The position numbers were made by a program, and so were the translations under genes. Below the pieces are notes generated by a model. That model worked only from the letters and a program-made list of their open reading frames with translations, was not told the DNA's origin and searched no databases. Below, piece by piece: positions 1-5,183 of a stretch of DNA of 5,183 nucleotides (position 1 is the stretch's first letter; each line of letters begins with the position of its first letter). The stretch spans positions 1-5,183 of the forward strand of contig JAJZKJ010000206.1 of assembly GCA_021804195.1 (NCBI GenBank), given 5' to 3'. This stretch comes from Acidobacteriota bacterium (GTDB lineage Bacteria > Planctomycetota > Phycisphaerae > WQYP01 > JAJZKJ01).

Positions 1-1
1 C

Positions 2-778
2 CCTTCCGGCGGCGAAATTATTGCCGGAGCACGCTCGCAGCCATGGCACAACAGCGATTACCTGTTTCTGCTGGCCAGCAATGTCGGCGCTGTCATCATG
101 CCGTGGATGGTGTTTTATCAGCAGTCGGCCGTCGTGGATAAGGGGCTTGGCCTGCAACACGTTCGCCCGGCACGGCTGGACACAGCCATCGGCGCGGTGA
201 TTACGCAGGTTATCATGGGCGCGGTGCTTATTCTGACCGCGTCAACCATCGGCAAGGCCAACCCGCATGCGTCGCTCAACACCGTACAACAAATTGCCGG
301 CGCCATTACGCCGGGTTTGGGCGAGTTCTGGGGCAAATTGCTCTTTGCCCTGGGTATGCTCGGCGCGGCTCTGGTGGCGACCATCGTGGTGTCGCTGACG
401 GCGGCCTGGGGATTGGGCGAGGTCACCGGCTATAAACATTCGCTGGCGCTGCATCCGTTTGAAGCGCCCTGGTTTTACGGCGTTTATGTCGTGTGCCTGC
501 TGGCCGGAGCCGGCATTGTGCTTTCGGGCATAAACCTGGTGCACTTAACCATCGGCGTTGAAGTGATGAATGCGCTGCTGCTGCCTATTGTGCTGGGGCT
601 GTTGCTGGCGCTGGCGATTATTGCATTGCCGGAAAAATGGAAGATGCGCGGCTGGTATCTGTGGCTGGTTGTGGCCACGATGGCGGCGACCTCGCTCGTG
701 GGTGTGTATACCGCTATTGCCGGCCTGCACGCCTCGCTGACACACAGCATTTTACATTGGGCCAAACATATTTTTTAG
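2..778 (+). CDS. NRAMP-family divalent metal cation transporter, C-terminal part (5' end outside window)
   Basis: The frame is open from the first complete codon at base 2 to the TAG at 776-778, giving 258 residues. Full NRAMPs have roughly 400-450 residues, so about the C-terminal 60% is here; the Met at 98 is internal. NRAMPs are inner-membrane, proton-coupled importers of Mn2+, Fe2+ and related ions. I count six hydrophobic segments, matching TM6 to TM11: about residues 19-43, 59-82, 106-132, 150-170, 174-205 and 212-235. The first contains GAVIMPW (residues 29-35), aligning with the TM6 signature GATVMPH of MntH-type proteins. The Ala and metal-ligand Met are kept, but the His that affects proton coupling is Trp. 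The following FYQQSAVVDKGL is typical of a bacterial NRAMP subgroup. The family call is firm. The substrate is not, because the TM1 ligand motif (DPGN in classical members) lies outside the window. No metal-responsive operator can be assessed. Confidence 0.9.
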   Translation, partial: PSGGEIIAGARSQPWHNSDYLFLLASNVGAVIMPWMVFYQQSAVVDKGLGLQHVRPARLDTAIGAVITQVIMGAVLILTASTIGKANPHASLNTVQQIAGAITPGLGEFWGKLLFALGMLGAALVATIVVSLTAAWGLGEVTGYKHSLALHPFEAPWFYGVYVVCLLAGAGIVLSGINLVHLTIGVEVMNALLLPIVLGLLLALAIIALPEKWKMRGWYLWLVVATMAATSLVGVYTAIAGLHASLTHSILHWAKHIF

Positions 779-818
779 GCGCGGCTAAGCGAGGGGCCGA
801 GATTTTACCGGACGACAG

Positions 819-847
819 GCCGCGGGATTTTGCGGCAATTGCTTTTT
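819..847 (+). terminator. Possible weak intrinsic terminator after the metal transporter gene
   Basis: GCCGC (819-823) and GCGGC (832-836) can form a 5-bp GC-rich stem with an 8-nt loop. A run of five T (843-847) follows only after six more bases. The stem is short and the T-run is displaced, so this is a weak candidate. It is listed because it lies between the transporter stop codon and the next promoter, where a terminator is expected. Confidence 0.22.
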
Positions 848-860
848 GCACATTTTCAGA

Positions 861-889
861 TTGACTCGCTCCCGGCCTGCAAGCATAAT
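861..889 (+). promoter_or_regulatory. Predicted sigma70-type promoter for the SapC-family gene
   Basis: TTGACT at 861-866 matches the -35 consensus TTGACA at five of six positions. CATAAT at 884-889 matches the -10 consensus TATAAT at five of six. The spacer (867-883) is 17 bp, the optimum. Transcription would start near 896 and leave a leader of about 70 nt before the ATG at 966. Housekeeping-sigma recognition is inferred from the match; transcription is not shown. It makes SapC independent of the upstream transporter gene. Confidence 0.62.
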
Positions 890-926
890 CTACTGTGGTG
901 AACTTGCGGCATGCAAAACATATTTA

Positions 927-940
927 CAGGCATGGGCCTG
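927..940 (+). other. Small hairpin in the SapC leader
   Basis: CAGGC (927-931) and GCCTG (936-940) are perfect inverted repeats around a 4-nt loop (ATGG). The element lies inside the predicted 5' leader and ends 15 nt before the Shine-Dalgarno sequence. It could stabilise the leader RNA or bind a regulator, but a 5-bp stem of this kind can also arise by chance. Confidence 0.22.
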
Positions 941-955
941 ATAGTCTGACCCTAT

Positions 956-960
956 GAGGA
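956..960 (+). promoter_or_regulatory. Ribosome-binding site that selects the SapC start
   Basis: GAGGA lies 5 nt before the ATG at 966. An in-frame ATG at 954 overlaps this site and has no purine-rich Shine-Dalgarno sequence ahead of it. The start at 966 is therefore preferred, giving a protein that begins MAQVLFYN rather than MRNNMAQV. Confidence 0.6.
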
Positions 961-965
961 ACAAC

Positions 966-1688
966 ATGGCACAGGTACTGTTTTACAATACACCCGAACC
1001 GCTGGATTCGCAGAAGCATCGGCATCTCAAAATAAACACCCAGGCGGCAAGTTTGGCGTTTGCCAAGACCACCAACTCGGTGCCGCTGGCAGTGGTTGAG
1101 TTTGGGCCTGCGGCACTTGAGTTTCCTATTGTGTTTGCTGGGCCTAGCGTCGAAACTCTCATGCCCGCGGCTCTTTTGGGCGTGCGCGACCGGGAGAATC
1201 TTTTTGTGGGTTCTGACGGCAAATGGCAGGGGCGGTATGTTCCGGCGTTTATTCGGCGGTACCCGTTTGTGCTGGGGCAGGCCAAGCCCGACAACTTCAC
1301 CGTGATGATTGACACCCAAAGCCCGCTGCTGCAACCGGACCAGGGCGAAGCGCTGTTTACCGAACAAGGCGAGCAGACAGCTTATTTCAAGGAAGTCGTC
1401 AAGTTTCTCGCCGATTACCAGGCCCAAATGCAGCGCACGCAACTGCTGATGCAGGAACTGCGGCGGCTGAACCTGCTGGTAAGCAAATCTCTGCAGATAA
1501 AAGATCAATCCGGCAAAACATTTAATCTCACAGGCTTTTGGACGGTGGACGAAGAAAAACTCCGCTCGCTGCCTGAAGCCGACGCGGCGGCGATGCTGAA
1601 AAACGGCATGCTAGGCTCAATCTACGCGCACCTGCTGTCGCTGGCCAACGTTGTGGCGCTGCACAACCGCCTTAAACTGGCGGCGTAA
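966..1688 (+). CDS. SapC family protein
   Basis: A complete 240-residue protein ending in TAA, close to the roughly 250 residues usual for the SapC family (Pfam PF07277). The family pattern is followed over the whole length: an N-terminal PLD...HR.LK segment (residues 12-22), FAKTTNSVPLAVVEFG (32-47), PIVFAG (54-59), ALLGVRDRENLFV (69-81), GRYVPAFIRRYPFVL (89-103), then GEALF, GFWTVDEEKL and a C-terminal IYAHLLSLANV. There is no signal peptide or membrane segment, so a cytoplasmic protein is predicted. The molecular function of the family is not established; the name comes from a reported link to the Campylobacter fetus S-layer, and no catalytic motif is evident. It has its own promoter and RBS. 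A large surface adhesin gene follows 172 bp downstream on the same strand, so a role connected with surface proteins is plausible but is only a context inference. The family call is strong; the function is open. Confidence 0.92.
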   Translation: MAQVLFYNTPEPLDSQKHRHLKINTQAASLAFAKTTNSVPLAVVEFGPAALEFPIVFAGPSVETLMPAALLGVRDRENLFVGSDGKWQGRYVPAFIRRYPFVLGQAKPDNFTVMIDTQSPLLQPDQGEALFTEQGEQTAYFKEVVKFLADYQAQMQRTQLLMQELRRLNLLVSKSLQIKDQSGKTFNLTGFWTVDEEKLRSLPEADAAAMLKNGMLGSIYAHLLSLANVVALHNRLKLAA

Positions 1689-1740
1689 GTAAGGTCAGGC
1701 GCGGAGAGTATGGAGCGAGAGAAACTAAAACAATTGGCCC

Positions 1741-1820
1741 GCAGCTGAACTGTCATCAGGTGAACCTGCAGGACTAGGCACACGTTTTGGCTCAAGGAGC
1801 CTGCAAGGTTGCAGCTGAGC
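1741..1820 (+). repeat. Pair of near-identical 10-bp direct repeats in the adhesin upstream region
   Basis: GCAGCTGAAC (1741-1750) and GCAGCTGAGC (1811-1820) match at nine of ten positions, with start points 70 bp apart, about seven helical turns. Each holds the palindrome CAGCTG. The second copy overlaps the right arm of the hairpin at 1786-1824. They could be paired protein-binding sites or chance similarity. Confidence 0.25.
1757..1768 (+). promoter_or_regulatory. Operator-like 12-bp palindrome upstream of the adhesin gene
   Basis: CAGGT (1757-1761) and ACCTG (1764-1768) are perfect inverted half-sites around GA. The spacing is too tight for an RNA hairpin, so the form suits a dimeric DNA-binding protein better. 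It overlaps a second palindrome, CCTGCAGG (1765-1772). No regulator gene is in the window and I do not recognise the site. Confidence 0.27.
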
Positions 1821-1824
1821 CAAA
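1786..1824 (+). other. Two-part RNA hairpin in the adhesin leader, with an alternative pairing
   Basis: TTTGGCTCA (1786-1794) is perfectly complementary to TGAGCCAAA (1816-1824), a 9-bp outer stem. Inside it CTGCA (1801-1805) pairs with TGCAG (1810-1814) around the loop AGGT. In addition GGCTC (1789-1793) can pair with the nearer GAGCC (1797-1801) around AAG, which excludes the outer stem. No T-run follows, so it is not a standard intrinsic terminator. It ends 36 nt before the adhesin ATG and 21 nt before its Shine-Dalgarno region. It could be a leader switch, an mRNA-stabilising structure or a protein site; function is inferred from position only. Confidence 0.45.
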
Positions 1825-1845
1825 CATGGTTGGGCGATGCGCTTT

Positions 1846-1853
1846 GAGAGGAA
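1846..1853 (+). promoter_or_regulatory. Ribosome-binding site that selects the adhesin start
   Basis: GAGAGGAA contains an AGGA core (1849-1852) 8 nt before the ATG at 1861, close to ideal spacing. An in-frame ATG at 1837 lies ahead of this site and has no comparable Shine-Dalgarno sequence, so 1861 is the preferred start. The frame is closed upstream by a TGA at 1816-1818. Confidence 0.65.
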
Positions 1854-1860
1854 TGTTTCC

Positions 1861-1980
1861 ATGCAATTTGCGACGGTTCTTTTGCGATCCGCAACCCGAC
1901 GTACCCGGTTTAATCGAGCGGCCCGCCTGGCAGCGGCTGCGAGTGCTGCCACCTTTGGCTCGACCGTCGCTGCATGGGCC
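1861..1980 (+). other. Signal peptide of the adhesin (residues 1-40)
   Basis: A long n-region carries six arginines (residues 9, 13, 14, 16, 19, 22). It is followed by a weakly hydrophobic Ala-rich core, about residues 23-38, and an A-W-A cleavage motif before Gly41. The mature protein would begin GSNFITPDG, as expected for a TPS domain at the extreme N-terminus. It is longer and more basic than a standard Sec signal, but I do not see the conserved extended-signal-peptide motif of classical autotransporters. Confidence 0.7.
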
Positions 1981-4900
1981 GGCAGCAATTTCATAACACC
2001 CGACGGACGCACGCAAACCCAACTGCAAAACAACGGCAATACCACCACCATCACCACACGCACCATCGCGGGCGGCGACGCGTTTAATTCGTTTGGCAAC
2101 TTTACCGTAGGCTCAGGTCATACGGTGAATCTGGTGGTGCCGACCGGCGCTTCACACCTGGTCAATTTGGTATGGGACTCGCCGGTTCTGATTAACGGTG
2201 TGCTTAACAGCCTGGATGGCGGCCATATCGGCGGCAACGTGGTGTTTGTGGACCCGCAGGGGATGATTGTAGGCGCGGGCGGGACCGTCAACGTTGGCTC
2301 GCTTACAGCCATCAGTGCTTCGGCCAGTTTCATGAACACCTTGCTTAATCAGGCCGGCAAGATAGACCCGGCCGCCGCAAGCCAGTTGCTTTCGGGCACG
2401 GCCCCGCTGTCGCATGATGGCTCGGTGGTTATCGCGGGCAGAATCAGCGCGGCCTCGGCGGTTAATTTGGATGCGGCCAACGTAATTGTTGCGCGGGCGG
2501 CAACGTTGAACGTCGCCGATGCGGCGCGCCTGCAGAAGGCGTTTTTTAACGCCACCGTCAACACGCAGGGGCTACAGCAGGGTTCGCAGGTGGTGGATGC
2601 CAATGGCGTGATCAACATCGTCGGTGCGCAGAGCGTGCAGGTGGCCGGCAAGCTCCACGCCGGCGGCGCAGTGGGCGGCACGGTGGCCATCACCGGCAGG
2701 CAGGTAGAACTTACGGCCTCGGCCCGGGTGGATGCATCGGGGGCGAACGGGGGCGGCAACATCTTTATCGGCGGGGGCCCGCACGCGCCAGGCGCAATGG
2801 CGGCGGCTCGGCTGGTAACCGTTGCGCCGGGAGCGCAAATTTCGGCCAATGCCACTGACCACGGCAATGGCGGCCATGTGGTGCTTTGGAGCGACAACGG
2901 CACCACCTTTGCCGGAACGATTAACGCCAGAGGCGGGCCTCAGGGCGGCAATGGCGGGTTTGTTGAAGTATCGGCCCGGCAGGGTTTGGCCATGCTGGGA
3001 GCGGTCAATACCACCGCGCCGCGCGGCGCGATGGGTACACTGCTTTTAGATCCAACGGATCTTTACATTGTCAGCAACTCCTCACCCGGCGATGAAACCC
3101 TGGGCAGTTCTGCGCCGCAGTTACCGTATTCGCAGGATGCCTCGTCCACCACCAGCACTGTAAGTGTGGCGGAACTTCAGGCCCTGGGCGACACCAACAT
3201 TACCCTGCAGGCCTCCGACGCGATTACCATTGGCGACTCGGCAGGGGATGCGACAGACCTTAACCTCGCAGCAACGCTTAAAACCGGCACGCTGACGCTC
3301 GAAGCCGGAACCAACAGCGGCAGCTCACCCGCCAATGGAACGGGGAACATTATTTTTAACGCCGGCAGCAGCATCGAAACCGGCGGCGGCGCAGTGGTCC
3401 TGCATGCGGGTATTACCTCGCCCACCGGCAGCGATACCGGCTCCAGCGGCACGGTCACGTTGGGTTCGATCAGCACCAATGGCGGTTCGCTAACGGTGGA
3501 TGCCGCCGGCGCCATTACGCTGCCGCAGGGTGCCAGCATCAACACCCAAACATCCGCCAACACGGTGGCTTCGGGCGGCGCGGTAGACCTTGAATCCATC
3601 CAATCGCAATCGGCCGATTTCAGCAGTTCCACCACGGGCATCACCATTAACGGCGGCATCGCGGGCGGCGACATAACCCTCAATGCCAACGCTTCGGCCA
3701 AGTTTGATTTTCTTGACAGCAGCCAGAGCGTGACGAGCTATGCGCTATCCAACATTTTCGGAGGCGTGGATGCAGTTCCGTTGCCGGCGGTACAGACCAC
3801 AGGTAGCGCAACGGTAACGATTGGCTCCACGGCGGTGCTGGTGGGCGGGGCAATCAATGCCACGGCACAAACCACGGAGCTATCGAGTTTTAACAACTCG
3901 AGCCATGTTGAGGCGCCGGTGCTGTATGGCGATGTCAGCGGAACGGCCACGGCTACGGTGGCGAGCGGCGCGCACATCACCGCCGACACGAGCCTGAACG
4001 TCTCGGCGATTAATAATGATACTCTCAACATTACCGCGTACAGCGTATCGAATGCGTCGTTTCAAAAATTTGCAGCAGCGCTGGCGTATGGGCAGGCAAA
4101 TATTCAATCCACAGCGAGTGTGGCGGGCGGGGCGGTCATCAACACCCCCAACGCGGCCAATGTTTCGGTGGTGGCCAACAACAACAATGCTTTTACGGTG
4201 CAGGCATTTTCAACATCAACTTCCAGCGGCAATGTGGGGATAGCGGCGGCCATCAGCGTGCTTAACACCAATGCGAGTGCATTTTTGGGCGCCAACCTGG
4301 GCACGCAGAACACTCCCGTCGGCAACGTTCAGGTGCTTGCAGCCGATATTACCAGTCAGGAGACGAACTGGAGCTCAGCGGGCGCGGGTTCCAGTATCTC
4401 AGCGTCGAATTTTCTTTCGGATAATAACAGTGTATTTGATTATCTCTCGCAATATTTAACCTCGACGGCCTCCTCGGCGGCAGGGTCGGTGGCCACCGAC
4501 AGCGGATCGGGCGGCAGCAGCAGCAACATACAGGTAGGCGCATCAGTAAGCGTAGCTGTGGTGCATCAGGGGGCCACCGCCGATATCGCAACCGACTCGA
4601 GCAACACCAGCAACACAGCGCCCACGATTAAAGCTTCCGGCAACGTGACAGTGCATGCCGACACGAGCATTACCGGTGTACAAGATTACGCCGATGCCAA
4701 CTCCGCCGCCGAGGCCGAAAAGCAGCAAAATGGCCAGACCCAATCGGGCAATCAAATTGCGGTAACCGCCGCCATAGCGCTAGGCTTTCACTACAACACC
4801 ACTGAGGCTTATGTCGGTGACGGCGTCAACATTACCGCCGCCAATGTGGGTATCAATGCCTACACCTATGTGCCGGCGACGGTTACATGGAACCAATGGT

Positions 4901-5183
4901 CTGGTTTCAGCAGCATTACGAGCGGCCTGCAGTCATATCAGGGCAAGCTCAACGGCAATCTGGGAGCTGAGGGGCAGGTGTTTACAAGTTATGCCGGGGC
5001 GTCGGCAAGCGGCAGTTCAGCCGGCGGCAGCGGTTCGGGCAGCTCAAGCTCAACAGCCTTGGCGGGCGCGGTGGATTTATTTGACATAAACGACACCACA
5101 AAAGCGTACATTGGCCGCAACGCCAGCATCACCAGCACAGCTACCGGCGAAACAACGGCCACCGACAGCAACGGGCAAAGCTA
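1861..5183 (+). CDS. Leukotoxin LktA-type filamentous adhesin (TPS-secreted haemagglutinin-like), N-terminal 1107 residues, 3' end outside window
   Basis: One frame stays open from the ATG at 1861 to the window end with no stop: 1107 codons plus two bases. Residues 1-40 form an Arg-rich signal peptide with probable cleavage after AWA. Residues 41 to about 160 resemble the haemagglutination-activity/TPS domain: an ITPDGRTQTQL start, AFNSFGNF (74-81), GGNVVFVDPQGMIVG (124-138) and VNVGSL (143-148). This pattern fits the LktA-like filamentous adhesins better than classical FhaB. Up to about residue 390 the sequence is beta-helix-like and closes with GTLLLDPTDLYI (392-403), common in this superfamily. 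The remainder is rich in Ser, Thr, Ala, Gly and Asn, with degenerate repeats from about residue 650 and a Gly/Ser linker at 1046-1064. No cysteine occurs anywhere. Such proteins cross the inner membrane by Sec and the outer membrane through a TpsB pore, then act in adhesion or toxicity. The C-terminus is unseen, so total size and a self-contained autotransporter barrel remain open. No TpsB gene is in the window. Family call strong; ligand unknown. Confidence 0.92.
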   Translation, partial: MQFATVLLRSATRRTRFNRAARLAAAASAATFGSTVAAWAGSNFITPDGRTQTQLQNNGNTTTITTRTIAGGDAFNSFGNFTVGSGHTVNLVVPTGASHLVNLVWDSPVLINGVLNSLDGGHIGGNVVFVDPQGMIVGAGGTVNVGSLTAISASASFMNTLLNQAGKIDPAAASQLLSGTAPLSHDGSVVIAGRISAASAVNLDAANVIVARAATLNVADAARLQKAFFNATVNTQGLQQGSQVVDANGVINIVGAQSVQVAGKLHAGGAVGGTVAITGRQVELTASARVDASGANGGGNIFIGGGPHAPGAMAAARLVTVAPGAQISANATDHGNGGHVVLWSDNGTTFAGTINARGGPQGGNGGFVEVSARQGLAMLGAVNTTAPRGAMGTLLLDPTDLYIVSNSSPGDETLGSSAPQLPYSQDASSTTSTVSVAELQALGDTNITLQASDAITIGDSAGDATDLNLAATLKTGTLTLEAGTNSGSSPANGTGNIIFNAGSSIETGGGAVVLHAGITSPTGSDTGSSGTVTLGSISTNGGSLTVDAAGAITLPQGASINTQTSANTVASGGAVDLESIQSQSADFSSSTTGITINGGIAGGDITLNANASAKFDFLDSSQSVTSYALSNIFGGVDAVPLPAVQTTGSATVTIGSTAVLVGGAINATAQTTELSSFNNSSHVEAPVLYGDVSGTATATVASGAHITADTSLNVSAINNDTLNITAYSVSNASFQKFAAALAYGQANIQSTASVAGGAVINTPNAANVSVVANNNNAFTVQAFSTSTSSGNVGIAAAISVLNTNASAFLGANLGTQNTPVGNVQVLAADITSQETNWSSAGAGSSISASNFLSDNNSVFDYLSQYLTSTASSAAGSVATDSGSGGSSSNIQVGASVSVAVVHQGATADIATDSSNTSNTAPTIKASGNVTVHADTSITGVQDYADANSAAEAEKQQNGQTQSGNQIAVTAAIALGFHYNTTEAYVGDGVNITAANVGINAYTYVPATVTWNQWSGFSSITSGLQSYQGKLNGNLGAEGQVFTSYAGASASGSSAGGSGSGSSSSTALAGAVDLFDINDTTKAYIGRNASITSTATGETTATDSNGQS
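1981..2340 (+). other. TPS / haemagglutination-activity domain of the adhesin
   Basis: Residues 41 to about 160 directly follow the signal peptide. In TpsA proteins this domain is recognised by the periplasmic POTRA domains of the partner pore and starts the beta-helix. The usual NPNG-type turn is represented here by DPQG (131-134) within VVFVDPQGMIVG, and the AFNSF motif (74-78) stands for the AFNRF-type motif of the family. The right boundary is approximate. Confidence 0.75.
3808..5142 (+). repeat. Degenerate beta-type protein repeats in the adhesin
   Basis: A recurring unit can be read in the protein: a small-residue strand such as VGIAAAISV, a short polar turn, then A-x-A-x-(V/I)-G followed by an x-I-T-A type strand. 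Instances of the second half begin near residues 650 (ATVTIG), 696 (ATATVASGAHITAD), 750 (STASVAGGAVI), 805 (ASAFLGANL), 905 (ATADIATD), 981 (TEAYVGDGVNITAA) and 1080 (TKAYIGRNASITST). Intervals are uneven, 46 to 100 residues, because of inserts. Similarity is at the protein level only; the DNA copies have diverged, so recent duplication or slippage is unlikely. The number of further units beyond the window is unknown. Confidence 0.5.

Noticed and set aside
732..794. CCTCGCT (732-738) and AGCGAGG (788-794) inverted repeat across the transporter stop codon
   Set aside because: Seven base pairs separated by 49 bases with no T-run after the right arm; not a terminator and likely chance.
954..956. 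Alternative SapC start four codons upstream
   Set aside because: No Shine-Dalgarno sequence precedes it, and the GAGGA that overlaps it serves the ATG at 966.
924..1508. Minus-strand open frame of 194 codons opposite the SapC gene
   Set aside because: The + strand frame matches the SapC family along its whole length with an RBS and promoter; the antisense product has no recognisable features.
1837..1839. Alternative adhesin start eight codons upstream
   Set aside because: It is in frame, but the good ribosome-binding site lies after it, at ideal distance from 1861.
1689..1860. Search for a sigma70 promoter for the adhesin
   Set aside because: TTGGCC (1734) and TTGGCT (1787) resemble -35 boxes, but no -10-like hexamer lies 16-18 bp downstream of either. 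I therefore list no promoter.
1787..1996. Small + strand frame of 69 codons starting before the adhesin
   Set aside because: It overlaps the adhesin signal-peptide region in another frame and lacks a convincing Shine-Dalgarno sequence; the adhesin frame is clearly the coding one.
2349..2906. Minus-strand open frame of 185 codons inside the adhesin gene
   Set aside because: It is a shadow of the long + strand adhesin frame: Ala/Gly/Thr-rich coding with few stop-generating triplets on the opposite strand produces such frames. No supporting RBS or family match.
3177..3701. Minus-strand open frame of 174 codons inside the adhesin gene
   Set aside because: Same origin as the other antisense frames; Ala/Pro/Val-rich product without domain signs.
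1..5183. Insertion sequences, tRNA/rRNA genes, CRISPR arrays, attachment sites
   Set aside because: No transposase frame, terminal inverted repeats, regular spacer-repeat pattern or RNA-gene signature was seen on either strand; the repetition in the adhesin is at the protein level only.

Overview
The window holds three genes, all on the + strand, and two of them run off its edges. The organism is most likely a Gram-negative bacterium, probably a proteobacterium. The last gene encodes an adhesin with an export signal and a two-partner-secretion (TPS) type domain, which needs an outer membrane. The middle gene belongs to the SapC family, found mainly in Proteobacteria. The DNA is moderately GC-rich and the genes look similar in base composition. 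I cannot name the species.

Layout: (1) Bases 2-778 are the C-terminal half of an NRAMP-type divalent metal ion transporter, about TM6 to TM11, whose TM6 signature reads MPW where classical NRAMPs have MPH. (2) Bases 779-965 are intergenic. They hold a weak terminator candidate, a good sigma70-type promoter (TTGACT, 17 bp, CATAAT), a small leader hairpin and a Shine-Dalgarno site. (3) Bases 966-1688 are a complete SapC family gene (240 aa). (4) Bases 1689-1860 are intergenic and rich in dyad symmetry: a 12-bp operator-like palindrome, a near-perfect direct repeat, and a two-part hairpin whose left arm can pair with either of two GAGCC segments. A clear ribosome-binding site follows, but no convincing promoter. 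(5) Bases 1861 to the window end are one uninterrupted reading frame of at least 1107 codons. It encodes the N-terminal part of a large filamentous-haemagglutinin-like adhesin of the leukotoxin LktA type: signal peptide, TPS/haemagglutination-activity domain, then Ser/Thr/Ala/Gly/Asn-rich beta-helix-like sequence with degenerate repeats.

The metal transporter is probably an independent unit, because SapC has its own promoter. SapC and the adhesin are collinear, 172 bp apart, and no promoter is evident between them, so co-transcription is possible. Whether SapC takes part in surface presentation of the adhesin is a hypothesis from adjacency and from the family's historical link with S-layers. 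No outer-membrane TpsB transporter gene is visible.

The most unusual sequence property is a run of 697 adhesin residues (389-1085) with no arginine, only seven lysines, and no cysteine. No methionine occurs from residue 392 to the window end. Everything here falls within known families; I did not find clear proof of an undescribed system.
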